A stretch of DNA of 61,870 nt from positions 1 through 61,870 of the forward strand of contig JAOUDZ010000021.1 in the NCBI GenBank assembly GCA_029858965.1, in the 5' to 3' direction. A model generated the notes under the pieces. The model was not told the origin of the DNA, made no database searches, and saw nothing but the letters and a program-made list of their open reading frames with translations. Positions 27,753 to 36,142 of the stretch are shown here, one piece after another (position 1 is the first letter of the stretch; the number at the start of each line of letters is the position of its first letter). This DNA is from Cyclobacteriaceae bacterium. Lineage in GTDB: Bacteria > Bacteroidota > Bacteroidia > Cytophagales > Cyclobacteriaceae. Position numbers and translations under genes: made by a program.

Positions 27753-27836
27753 AAAACGGCATTTAAAATCTTGTAAAAAAAAGGTTTTTAGTTGGATGGT
27801 GAAAAATTATCGACCACGCATTGAAATAATAGAAGG

Positions 27837-29084
27837 CTATGTTTTCTGTTTTTTTCTTTTCGCGGATGGAAATAATACGTTATTGAGAATGAGTCGATAT
27901 CCGGGAGAGTTTGGGTATAAATTCAGGTCGGTTGTACCTCTTCTTCTTCCGGGTGATCCCTCAGGATCATGACCACTATAAAAGGTCCAATGTCCGCGAC
28001 CTAATTCTCCATAAATGTAACGAACGCTGTTACCCTTTTTGTTTTCCCCAAGGACCAGCGCCTCGGACTTAACAACATACTTATTGAAGGAGGTTGTCTG
28101 TCCGGTGAATTCTTTGATGACGTGTTCGTGGTCCTGTGTTAGCATCACGGGAACGATATCCCACTTGGCTGAGAAATCAAATAGCTGAAAGTAATAGGAT
28201 GTTTGGTCAAAAAAATCAGGGCGACCCGTATTGATATCCGAAAACCTTCTTCTGTTTTCGTTCTCAAGCGTAAAATTTTCAAAAGCCAGTGTTTTGTTGA
28301 AATCAAGTTTGCCTTGTGTATTGGACTCTTCATCCACATCGTAGGTGGCTTCACTGATTTCAATACCTTCAGCCGCAAGGGCAATATCAAATGTTTCCGC
28401 GGCGGAACACATGGCGAACAAATATCCTCCCCCGGCGCAAAATTCTTTGATTTTCTTGGCTACCTGAAGCTTCATTGCCGAAACCGTAGCGTAGCCGAGG
28501 CGCGCGGCTGTGGCTTCCTGCATTTCGGATTCAATGATGGCGGATAGTCTCCAGCGGAAACGCCAATACTGCCCTGTAAAATCTTCATGATGAAGGTGGA
28601 GCCAGTCATACTTTACCAGGTCTTCCTCCAGGACCTCATCGTCATATAAGAGGGTATATGGAATCTCAGCATAATCAAGTACAGTGATTACGGCATCCGT
28701 TTCATCAGCAACCAATTCGTTTTTTATGGAGTAAACTGCAATTCTTGGCGCTGTTTCGAGCTTAACGACGTTCATGTTTACAGCAGGACTTGCGATTTCC
28801 TGGAGGACGGAGTTTGTGGCGACATCATTCAGCAATTCGACCGAAATTCCTCTCACCAGGCATTCGCTTTCAACCAAAACTGAATAGGGAATCAGAAAGC
28901 TCCCGCCTCTGTAGTTCAGAAGCCAATCGACACTTATCCCTTCTTGCAGTGCAAAGAAAGCGATACCATATGCTTTCAAATGATTTTTCTGGCTTCCATC
29001 CATGGGAATCAGAATGGAGTATGAATGGCCCAGGACAAATGAAAAACAGAAGACTAATGTTAAAAAGACTCTCCGCATAGCCAC
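27837..29084 (-). CDS. Exported class I GATase-like protein (often named asparagine synthetase B)
   Basis: The 415-residue protein has a signal peptide (about 1-20) and begins its mature part with ILIPMDGSQKNHLKAYGIAF, a segment I associate with a Bacteroidota family commonly annotated, without biochemical support, as asparagine synthetase B. A later segment (AGGGYLFAMCSAAETFDIAL) resembles the nucleophile elbow of class I glutamine amidotransferase-like folds, with C at the elbow. No ATP-pyrophosphatase domain of true AsnB is present. It should be periplasmic. It is divergent from the START-domain gene with about 80 bases between them. Function unknown. Confidence 0.7.
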   Translation of the reverse strand: MAMRRVFLTLVFCFSFVLGHSYSILIPMDGSQKNHLKAYGIAFFALQEGISVDWLLNYRGGSFLIPYSVLVESECLVRGISVELLNDVATNSVLQEIASPAVNMNVVKLETAPRIAVYSIKNELVADETDAVITVLDYAEIPYTLLYDDEVLEEDLVKYDWLHLHHEDFTGQYWRFRWRLSAIIESEMQEATAARLGYATVSAMKLQVAKKIKEFCAGGGYLFAMCSAAETFDIALAAEGIEISEATYDVDEESNTQGKLDFNKTLAFENFTLENENRRRFSDINTGRPDFFDQTSYYFQLFDFSAKWDIVPVMLTQDHEHVIKEFTGQTTSFNKYVVKSEALVLGENKKGNSVRYIYGELGRGHWTFYSGHDPEGSPGRRRGTTDLNLYPNSPGYRLILNNVLFPSAKRKKQKT

Positions 29085-29164
29085 AGCATCTAATCTGATA
29101 ATATCATAATCTCCACATTTTCTCTATCTTTTGCAACGAGATCTTGATAAGCGATCAATCAACT

Positions 29165-29788
29165 ATGTCGAGTATAGGTTATGTATGGTTTATAACGGCA
29201 CTCGTAATGTCAATTCTTACTGCTACCCAGGCAGTAGGTCAACGGGATTGTACATTAAAAAGAGAAAAAGCCGACCTTAAAGTATACACATGTGATTCAG
29301 GCGACGAAAAGCTGAAGACACTCAGCGCGACGTTTATTCTTGAGAATACTTCTTTTGAGAAACTGATCAATTTCATGGAGGATATCGACAATTATGTGAA
29401 CTGGCAGTATAATACGATTGAATCCAGGATATTGCACAAAACCGGCCGTCGATCAACAGTGTATCGTGTTGTAGTTGATGCACCCTGGCCAGTGTCAGAC
29501 CGAGAATTGATAACTGAAATTACTTTACAGTATGACAGTGTTGCGCAGACACTGTTGATTACGAACCACAGCGCAGCGTATGATTATCCGGCGAGCGAGA
29601 ATCTTGTAAGGGTGCCATTTTCAGAAGGCATCATGCATGTCGCCAGCTTCAACGGATCTTCACTAAAAATTAACTATACCTTTCGCATCGACCCAGGCGG
29701 CTCCGTGCCGGCCTGGCTCATCAACGCTGCGATGGCAGAGGGTCCTTTCTATTCCTTCACAAAACTTAAGGAAAAACTCCAGCAATGA
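29165..29788 (+). CDS. Exported START-domain protein
   Basis: The 207-residue protein has an N-terminal hydrophobic segment (about 5-24) that should be a signal peptide ending near VGQ. A single START/SRPBCC lipid-binding domain follows, with DNYVNWQYNTIESRIL, YRVVVDAPWPVSDREL and a final helix. START domains bind lipids or sterols in a deep pocket. I use the ATG at 29165 rather than an upstream TTG. It ends 48 bases from the convergent VOC gene and probably acts in the periplasm. Ligand unknown. Confidence 0.8.
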   Translation: MSSIGYVWFITALVMSILTATQAVGQRDCTLKREKADLKVYTCDSGDEKLKTLSATFILENTSFEKLINFMEDIDNYVNWQYNTIESRILHKTGRRSTVYRVVVDAPWPVSDRELITEITLQYDSVAQTLLITNHSAAYDYPASENLVRVPFSEGIMHVASFNGSSLKINYTFRIDPGGSVPAWLINAAMAEGPFYSFTKLKEKLQQ

Positions 29789-29835
29789 TCCATCGCGAGG
29801 TTGATAGACGCAGAATAACCGAATATATTAATCGA

Positions 29836-30219
29836 TCAGGCTTTCGTAAGAGAATGGAAGGCAATGCGATTTCCCTCGCTGTCCAGTATAACGGCCATAT
29901 GACCGAACGCTGGTGATATCTCTGTTTTGGGAACCAGAATTTTTCCCCCGGCCTTTTCAACTTTGTCCAGAATTAACTGTACGTCGGGATTGCCATTGAG
30001 ATATACCAGAGGACCATCTGTAGCAGAGGGCTTGTGGAAGCCACCACTATCACAAAGCGATCCACCCACGCCGTTGGGATCTTCAATGGGGAACATGCGC
30101 ATTTTTATGTTTGGTAAATCCAGTTTATTTAATCGAATATCCAAAATTTCCTCATAGAATTTTTGAGCTCTTTCTAAATTCGCTGTGGGTATTTCAAACC
30201 AGCTAATAGCATTATTCAT
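29836..30219 (-). CDS. VOC family protein (paralogue of 4135-4545)
   Basis: The 127-residue protein has the vicinal oxygen chelate fold pattern: SWFEIPTANLERAQKFYEE at the N-terminus, DGPLVYLNGNPD in the middle and DSEGNRIAFHS at the end. It is a paralogue of the VOC protein in the catabolic run. Both have the same glycine-rich central loop near a GVGG or GIGG motif. It is cytoplasmic and monocistronic. Substrate unknown; similar short VOC proteins are often stress-induced. Confidence 0.82.
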   Translation of the reverse strand: MNNAISWFEIPTANLERAQKFYEEILDIRLNKLDLPNIKMRMFPIEDPNGVGGSLCDSGGFHKPSATDGPLVYLNGNPDVQLILDKVEKAGGKILVPKTEISPAFGHMAVILDSEGNRIAFHSLTKA

Positions 30220-30430
30220 CGCACATATTCATTTCAATTTGGTAAACAAAGATTACAAAGAATTAGTCAGATTTGAAAAAAATATTCATTTCTTCATGCC
30301 GGTTACCAGCAGGGGACATCCGAATTTGGATGAGGCCTTCGTGCCACGCGAAAGCGTATAACGGAGAACGTACTATATTGGGATCACAGAGATGCATAAA
30401 CATGCCTGACATTAATTTGTTGCTACAGTT

Positions 30431-30589
30431 ATGAAAACGAAAGAGTGCCCTTCTTGCGCAATGGAAGTAGATGCGGAAAGTAAGACGTGTCCGGTTTGCC
30501 ATTATGAATTCACAAATCATTCCATGGGTATAAAATTTGTCGCAATTTTACTTGTTTTGTTGTTTCTGTTATATCTTATCTTCCTGTAA
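30431..30589 (+). CDS. 52-residue zinc-ribbon membrane protein
   Basis: An ATG at 30431 opens a 53-codon frame. The product has a short zinc ribbon (CPSC, then 10 residues, then CPVC) followed by a polar linker and one hydrophobic helix of about 20 residues ending at the C-terminus. The two CxxC knuckles and the tail anchor strongly suggest a real small protein with a cytoplasmic zinc ribbon. No family name is recognised beyond 'zinc-ribbon domain'. It is followed 108 bases later by the IF2_N-domain gene on the same strand. Confidence 0.75.
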   Translation: MKTKECPSCAMEVDAESKTCPVCHYEFTNHSMGIKFVAILLVLLFLLYLIFL

Positions 30590-30659
30590 ATCTTTGATGC
30601 TGGCTGTGTGAGACAGTCAATTTTGATTTGCACCATGGTTATTTGAAGTCTCAAAAAAC

Positions 30660-30667
30660 TATATTTG
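30660..30667 (+). promoter_or_regulatory. Possible -7 box for the IF2_N-domain gene
   Basis: TATATTTG matches the Bacteroidota -7 consensus TAnnTTTG and lies 30 bases upstream of the ATG at 30698. A TTTG upstream is only 14 bases away, rather than the usual 19-21, so the -33 element is not convincing. Confidence 0.35.
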
Positions 30668-30697
30668 CGTTAAAATAATAATTGAAAGTAAGATCTT

Positions 30698-31441
30698 ATG
30701 AGACTTGGTCAACTCGCTAGAAAACTGGGAATACGGCCAGCTGAAATAGTTGAATTTTTGGGTGCAAGTCAAATTCAGACTGACGAGGCATCTAATACAC
30801 GTTTATCGGTTGAGCATGTAGTCCTGATCACAAGACAGTTTGCGCCTGCGGCAGAAAAAGAGAGTGCGGAAGTACAATCTGCAAAAGTTGAAAGTGCGCC
30901 GGAAGAGGTTCCGCGGTCGGCCATTGGCGCGGAGAACAAAACTGATGACATTGTTGCAGAAACTGTTAATGAAAAAGCTTTCACCAGGCTTGAGCAAGTC
31001 GAAGTAATCAAAGCTCCAAAAATTGAGCTCGCGGGATTGAAGGTACTCGGAAAAGTTGAGCTCCCCGAGCCAAAGAAGACAGAGAACCCTCCGACGGCAT
31101 CGGAACTGCTCCAGGCAGGAGAAATAGAAAATAAACCACGACGTGAAGAAAAAAAGGTTCATGATAAGAGAAAACAGCGGCAGGATCAGCGACCCAGAAA
31201 GAATCCGATAGCCCTGGAACGGGAGCGTGAGGCAGCAGCGCTGCGACGAAAGCGGGAAGAGCAGGACGCACGCGAAAAAGAGAGAAAAAGGCAAAATTAT
31301 CTCAAAAAGGTTAAGATGTCTCCGCCAACGAAGGCCATGAGAATTGTGAATGAACCTGTTATGGAAATGTCGGCAGAAGAATTAGCAGAAGATCCAAAAA
31401 CCTGGCTTGGTAAGTTTATGAAATGGCTTACGCAGGCATAG
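30698..31441 (+). CDS. Stand-alone IF2_N-domain protein with basic coiled region
   Basis: The 247-residue protein starts with MRLGQLARKLGIRPAEIVEFL, matching the small helical IF2_N domain found at the N-terminus of translation initiation factor IF-2. An acidic low-complexity linker (about 50-140) and a strongly basic, probably helical stretch (about 145-210, rich in Lys, Arg and Glu) follow. The end has a conserved-looking hydrophobic C-terminal motif (TWLGKFMKWLTQA). There is no GTPase domain, so this is not IF-2. It may bind RNA, DNA or ribosomes through the basic part. Function unknown. Confidence 0.72.
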   Translation: MRLGQLARKLGIRPAEIVEFLGASQIQTDEASNTRLSVEHVVLITRQFAPAAEKESAEVQSAKVESAPEEVPRSAIGAENKTDDIVAETVNEKAFTRLEQVEVIKAPKIELAGLKVLGKVELPEPKKTENPPTASELLQAGEIENKPRREEKKVHDKRKQRQDQRPRKNPIALEREREAAALRRKREEQDAREKERKRQNYLKKVKMSPPTKAMRIVNEPVMEMSAEELAEDPKTWLGKFMKWLTQA

Positions 31442-31576
31442 TGTTAAATTGACCTACCGTGGGCGATAGTTAATTGAATGAAGGACGCGGATTTGACAAT
31501 TTTCGTTTACCTCCATGCGATAAACCCTTCGAAAGCAAAGTCACGGGTTACAATCCACCATTAGGAATTGCTCCAA

Positions 31577-31607
31577 AATTTCCCTTCCACTAAAGGGAAG
31601 GGAAATT
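31577..31607 (-). terminator. Intrinsic terminator of the DUF2911 gene
   Basis: A perfect 12-base inverted repeat (31577-31588 with 31596-31607) with a 7-base loop lies 10 bases past the stop of the minus-strand gene. On that strand the stem is followed by four T residues. It may also work for the convergent + strand gene. Confidence 0.7.
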
Positions 31608-31617
31608 CATAAAATAG

Positions 31618-32709
31618 TTACATGGCACCCAGCTGTTTAAGGTATTTTTCTGAATTAGCCTTTACATTTTCTGGCGGGTTCATTCCAAGCGATTTTCTAA
31701 AACTTGCAATCGCATTTTTTTGATCTCCCTTTGCGGCATATCCTTCTCCAAGGCTGTCCCATGCATTTGCACTTTTCGGAAACCTATCTGTGGCAAGCTT
31801 AAATATTGCAATCGCTTCTTCATACTGCGCCTGCCCCAACAATTGGTAGCCATGGCTGTTCAGTTCCGCTTCTGAAGCAATGGAAAGCGCCTCCTGTTTA
31901 ACTTTTTCAGCTTCCGACGCTTTTCCAGATTCCTTCAAAAGGTCGGATTTAATGACCAGTGTTGTAAAGCTCTTGTTCTGAGCAATGGCCTTATCTATCC
32001 ATACAATACCTTGCTGGATGTTTATTTTGTTTTGTAGCGCATAGTTAGCTGCACTTGAATATCCTTGCCAGTTAAATCCGGCGGGTCCTTTTAGTTCTTC
32101 TGCTGCATTCGCCATTACGATATCATCGACGGCGAATTCAAGTTGAAGGGGGAATTGTTTCTTTTCCCACGTAAGGACAAGTTCACCTGAATTTTTGTCA
32201 ATGTTTATGAAATCATAAGTGAGCAATTCAGTGTGTGGTACGTCGCGGACCTGAATAGTGGTTCGTAGTTGATCTTGCTCAGGCGTATACCAGAAGCTTC
32301 CCCATGATCGGTATTCCTTGGAAAGTATTGCTTCACCGCTATTGTCCTTATTAATCACGAAAAACAATCCATATACGCCAGCGGGTACAGGATTACCTTG
32401 AATTTTCACAGGATGAGAGAATTCAATTACCGTGTTTTCGTTTGCGCCAGCGCGCCAGGGTGCTTCATTATTCGCGCCAAAGTTTTGGACGTTCCAGCCA
32501 TATGGCACAAGCTTTCCCCATACTTCTCTGTTTCTGACGGCAGGTCTGGAGTAGCTAACGGTTACGGTAGACAAGCCAATCGTCTGTGAGACTTTAGCCG
32601 CTGGACTGGCAGTCCGGGGTGTACTGATAACTTGCGCAATAACAGGTAACGTGCCCCATAGATGACCAATGAGTAGAATGGCAATTGAATAGATTATCTT
32701 TTTTTTCAT
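31618..32709 (-). CDS. Exported DUF2911 + TPR protein
   Basis: The 363-residue protein has a signal peptide (about 1-25). A DUF2911 domain follows (about 30-180), with the usual SPAAKVSQTIGLSTVTVSYSRPA, GVYGLFFV and WGSFWYT segments. The C-terminal third (about 240-360) has tetratricopeptide-like repeats (QYEEAIAIFKLATDRFPKS and AKGDQKNAIASFRKSL). DUF2911 is common in Bacteroidota and has no established function. The protein should be periplasmic. It is separated by 112 bases from the PBP gene on the same strand. Confidence 0.85.
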   Translation of the reverse strand: MKKKIIYSIAILLIGHLWGTLPVIAQVISTPRTASPAAKVSQTIGLSTVTVSYSRPAVRNREVWGKLVPYGWNVQNFGANNEAPWRAGANENTVIEFSHPVKIQGNPVPAGVYGLFFVINKDNSGEAILSKEYRSWGSFWYTPEQDQLRTTIQVRDVPHTELLTYDFINIDKNSGELVLTWEKKQFPLQLEFAVDDIVMANAAEELKGPAGFNWQGYSSAANYALQNKINIQQGIVWIDKAIAQNKSFTTLVIKSDLLKESGKASEAEKVKQEALSIASEAELNSHGYQLLGQAQYEEAIAIFKLATDRFPKSANAWDSLGEGYAAKGDQKNAIASFRKSLGMNPPENVKANSEKYLKQLGAM

Positions 32710-32820
32710 AACGGAATAGATTATGTTAAGTATTGAGTTTATGGTGCTAATACCGATACTAAACCTACGTTTTTCACATATAGGGATTCTACCCCAAGGT
32801 TCGGTATTTTGGAAGGGGTA

Positions 32821-35289
32821 CTATCCTCCCAGTATCTTGATCTCAGCGATTTTGGCGGTATCCGGCTGGCTGGCTTGCATGATTCTCAACTTTCGTTTGT
32901 ACAAGTATTCCAAAAATGTTTCGTTTGGAGGCGCAACGGAAGTGTCGGCTTGTATAAGGGAATCTCGTTTGTAAACGGTATGTTTTATCTGCGCCCAGAG
33001 ATCATCCGTCAGCTCATAGAGGTCGCAATCTAACTTCTTCTGGAGTTCATTGGGAAGAGGCTTAAATCTGGCATCTGCCAGTTCTTTGAATGCTGGATCC
33101 AGGTCTACCTGTTTAAGAAAGAAGGCCACCATTGGCAATGCCGTACTGGAGCCTTGCCCCAATTCAGTGGAGCGGAAGCGTATGCGTGGATCGTCCGCGC
33201 CAACCCAGGTGCCGATAACAAGTTTCGGCGTCATGGCGATAAACCAACCGTCGGCGTTGGCTTGGGTGGTACCTGTCTTACCGGCAACATCGTTGTATAT
33301 ACCGTATTTCCAGCGCAACCTGGATGCTGTTCCTTCCTGAACAACAGTTTGCATCAACCGCCTTACCAATTGCGCTGTTTCCTGCGACAGGGCTCGCTTA
33401 CCCGACAATGCTGGCTTGAAATTGCTATATGTCTTTCCATCCAGATCTTGAATTGATTCAAGATAATAGGGGGGATTCGCAACCCCTTCATTAGCGAGGC
33501 AGGCATATGCCCCTGTCATTTCCATCAGCGAGATGGAGGAAGACCCCAACGCAATGGAAGGTACTTGTGGCATTTCACTGGTGATGCCCATCTTTTTTGC
33601 AAGCGCAATGGTATTATCTATACCGGCCTCCTGGATCAGCTTCACTGCAATGGTATTTACAGAATAAGCCAGCGCGCCGCGCATGGTGTATTCTACCTTG
33701 TAATCATTTTGCGAATTGCGCGGTGTCCAACTTACGCCTGCTGTATCGATATAGGTTTGCTTTTCTGCAGAGATCAGATCACATGGCGCAATACCGTTCT
33801 CAATGGCCATGGCGTAAACAATGGGCTTGAAGGTTGAGCCAACTTGTCTTTTCGTGGATTCTTTCACATGATCGTATTGAAAAAAGTCGTGCTCAATGCC
33901 TCCAACCCAGGCTTTGACCTGACCAGAGCCGGGATCGACCGCAAGAAAACCTGCATTAAGATACTGCAGATGATGTTTGATGGAGTCAATTGGGCTTGTG
34001 ATTGCCTCTTGCTCTCCATGCCACGTAAACAACCGCATGGGTATTTGTTTACTGAGGATTTTAATTATTTCATTTTCAGCAAGGCCTTGTTGTTTAAGCC
34101 TGCGGTATCTGGTTGAGCGATGGATGGCATCCTGTACCACGCTTTCCTTTCCTTTCCAGGGTACTTCTTTTCCCCAATGTTCAAAGAACAGATTTTGAAC
34201 CTCGGTCATTTGCTGGGTTACAGCTTTTTCAGCGTAATCCTGAAGCCTTGCGTCCAGGGTTGTGTAGATCTTCAAGCCGTCAGCATAGAGGTTGTAATGT
34301 GTGCCGTCAGCTTTTGTATTATTTTTGCACCAGTTTAACAGCTCTGCTTTTAAGTATTGTCTGAAATATGGCGCAAGTCCGAGGTGGTGAGACATGCTGT
34401 TGATGCTAAGTTCGATTGGCTTGACCAGAAGGGAATCTGCGGCTTCCTTTGGAAGGAAGTTATACTTTACCATTTGGCTTATAACCACGTTGCGTCGATA
34501 AAAGGCCCTATCGGGATACAGCCGGGGATTGTAGTACGTAGTGGCTTTGAGCGAGCCAATAAGAATGGCGGCCTGGTCAACTGTGATTGCCTTGGCAGTG
34601 GTGGAAAAAAAACGATGGGCGGCAGCCTGAATGCCAAAGGTATTGTCGGCAAATGGAATAGTATTTAGGTATAGCGTAATGAGTTCTTTCTTAGAGTAGA
34701 TTAACTCCAGTCGACGTGCGGTGATAACCTCCCGTAGTTTGTTCACCAGCATGGAGAAAATCCAGTAACGCTTGCGCGGATACAGATTCTTTGAAAGCTG
34801 TTGTGTAATAGTACTTCCGCCGCCGGCAGATTCATCCTGCTGTAAAATAGATTTTACAATTACGCGGCCAAGGCTGATATAGTCTATTCCCTGGTGCTGA
34901 TAGAAGCGAACATCTTCTGTTGCGATCAGTGCATCGACTACGTGTGTCGCTATCTCTTCGAAGGATACTTCTGTGCGGTCCTCAATATAGTAACGTCCGA
35001 GTAATACACTGTCTGCACTATATACTTCGGAGGCTACCTGGTTATGTATATTTCGCAGTTTCCTGTTGCTTGGGGTCTCTATCAGAACGACCATTAGCAG
35101 TAAGACAAACAAAACTATTGGCGGACCCAGAATAAGGGTAATCTTTTTTGCCCTGGGGTGAATTTTATAATAATGCGCCAGACGAGAATATTGTGTTCGC
35201 AAAGCGTTGAAAATCTGTTGGACGCTGCGGTACCCCAGAAGATATAAATTGCGAAGACTTCGCCTGAGGCGCTGAAGGAACGATTGCAT
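32821..35289 (-). CDS. Class A penicillin-binding protein 1A (transglycosylase/transpeptidase)
   Basis: The 822-residue bifunctional peptidoglycan synthase has one N-terminal membrane helix (about 49-72). A GT51 glycosyltransferase domain follows with the catalytic ATEDVRFYQHQG (about 124-134) and GGGSTITQQLSKNL. The transpeptidase domain carries the SxxK motif STFK (about 485-488), SVNT and KTGTT. It polymerises and cross-links lipid II products in the periplasm. I use the ATG at 35289; a GTG three codons upstream is also possible. The length and order of motifs are those of PBP1A (about 800-850). Confidence 0.93.
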   Translation of the reverse strand: MQSFLQRLRRSLRNLYLLGYRSVQQIFNALRTQYSRLAHYYKIHPRAKKITLILGPPIVLFVLLLMVVLIETPSNRKLRNIHNQVASEVYSADSVLLGRYYIEDRTEVSFEEIATHVVDALIATEDVRFYQHQGIDYISLGRVIVKSILQQDESAGGGSTITQQLSKNLYPRKRYWIFSMLVNKLREVITARRLELIYSKKELITLYLNTIPFADNTFGIQAAAHRFFSTTAKAITVDQAAILIGSLKATTYYNPRLYPDRAFYRRNVVISQMVKYNFLPKEAADSLLVKPIELSINSMSHHLGLAPYFRQYLKAELLNWCKNNTKADGTHYNLYADGLKIYTTLDARLQDYAEKAVTQQMTEVQNLFFEHWGKEVPWKGKESVVQDAIHRSTRYRRLKQQGLAENEIIKILSKQIPMRLFTWHGEQEAITSPIDSIKHHLQYLNAGFLAVDPGSGQVKAWVGGIEHDFFQYDHVKESTKRQVGSTFKPIVYAMAIENGIAPCDLISAEKQTYIDTAGVSWTPRNSQNDYKVEYTMRGALAYSVNTIAVKLIQEAGIDNTIALAKKMGITSEMPQVPSIALGSSSISLMEMTGAYACLANEGVANPPYYLESIQDLDGKTYSNFKPALSGKRALSQETAQLVRRLMQTVVQEGTASRLRWKYGIYNDVAGKTGTTQANADGWFIAMTPKLVIGTWVGADDPRIRFRSTELGQGSSTALPMVAFFLKQVDLDPAFKELADARFKPLPNELQKKLDCDLYELTDDLWAQIKHTVYKRDSLIQADTSVAPPNETFLEYLYKRKLRIMQASQPDTAKIAEIKILGG

Positions 35290-35468
35290 GATTGACACAC
35301 CATTTCCGGGGTTCGAAAGATAATCAGCGCCGGATTAGTGCGCAAGGTAATCTCATTTGCCAGGTGTAAGGATCAGTCCATCAAGTAAATGAAGTAGGGG
35401 AAAGATTAGTGTGCGAAAGTCAAAACAAGTATTTTGTGGCGTTTTTACAAATTAGCGATTGAAATAGC

Positions 35469-36116
35469 ATGGTGACTGGGTCCGTCGGAATACAAGAAGT
35501 TGATCTGGGGAAGATTAAACAGAAGAAAGTAAAGGAGTTCATATCCGCCTATAGCTCGAAGGAATCGACCGATTTCACGAAAATGCGACCTGTATGCTTT
35601 GATCCTGCTGTTAAAGCGTCATATCATGCGCACCATGAGTCATTTTTGATAAAGAGGGACATCGAGTACGTGTGGAATACGTATAAAACTATTCATCCGA
35701 AGGATGCCTGGAAGGGAGAAATGGTAAGTTTTGGATTGCAGTTTTCAAGGAGAAGCAACAAAATCAGCTACATTAACGACAATTACACAGGCCTGGAAAA
35801 GGGGCAGGTCATAATTTTGAACCTACGGCTATTTTGGGGGTTGATGAATATTGCGGTCGCCCATGAAGTGGCGGATGTAAATGAAAAGGATAAATCTATT
35901 AAACTATGTTATATGGAGCGGGGGGCTTCTGAGGGTTCGCAATGGATAACACTACACCAGACAGATGGGGGGTTTACAAATGTCTCCCATCAAACCTTTT
36001 ACAAAAGTAATTCCAATTTTAGAGATACCAGGCTCTACCCAAGATTACATACCAAGGCAATTAAGGAATTTCATGACAACGTGAAGAGGATAGCAGAGTC
36101 TGGGAATTCACAATAA
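35469..36116 (+). CDS. Hypothetical cytoplasmic protein (215 residues)
   Basis: The protein has no signal peptide or membrane segment and ends in a basic helix. Motifs that stand out are FDPAVKASYHAHHESF and DVEYVWNTYKTIHP-like segments (IEYVWNTYKTIHP), followed by beta strands with ERGASEGSQWITL and THVSHQTFY-like composition. The layout of alternating strands with a long final helix resembles a SRPBCC/START-like fold, but I do not recognise the family. It is divergent from the PBP gene with 180 bases between and convergent with the cupin-8 gene. Function unknown. Confidence 0.65.
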   Translation: MVTGSVGIQEVDLGKIKQKKVKEFISAYSSKESTDFTKMRPVCFDPAVKASYHAHHESFLIKRDIEYVWNTYKTIHPKDAWKGEMVSFGLQFSRRSNKISYINDNYTGLEKGQVIILNLRLFWGLMNIAVAHEVADVNEKDKSIKLCYMERGASEGSQWITLHQTDGGFTNVSHQTFYKSNSNFRDTRLYPRLHTKAIKEFHDNVKRIAESGNSQ

Positions 36117-36142
36117 TCCCCGCGGGTCGACCCTTCTCAATT

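Larger units (their letters stand above)
27165..27836. other. 672-base stretch without a clear gene
   Basis: The stretch separates the molybdenum enzyme gene from the convergent GATase-like gene. It contains a C-terminal-looking minus-strand frame (27219-27395), a minus-strand 85-codon frame at 27313-27570 with poor protein character, a 6-base stem at 27387-27392 with 27413-27418, and an AT-rich segment with a long hairpin and DnaA-box-like sequences (27709-27752). The mixture of broken frames suggests decayed or repeated DNA rather than a simple spacer. Confidence 0.55.
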
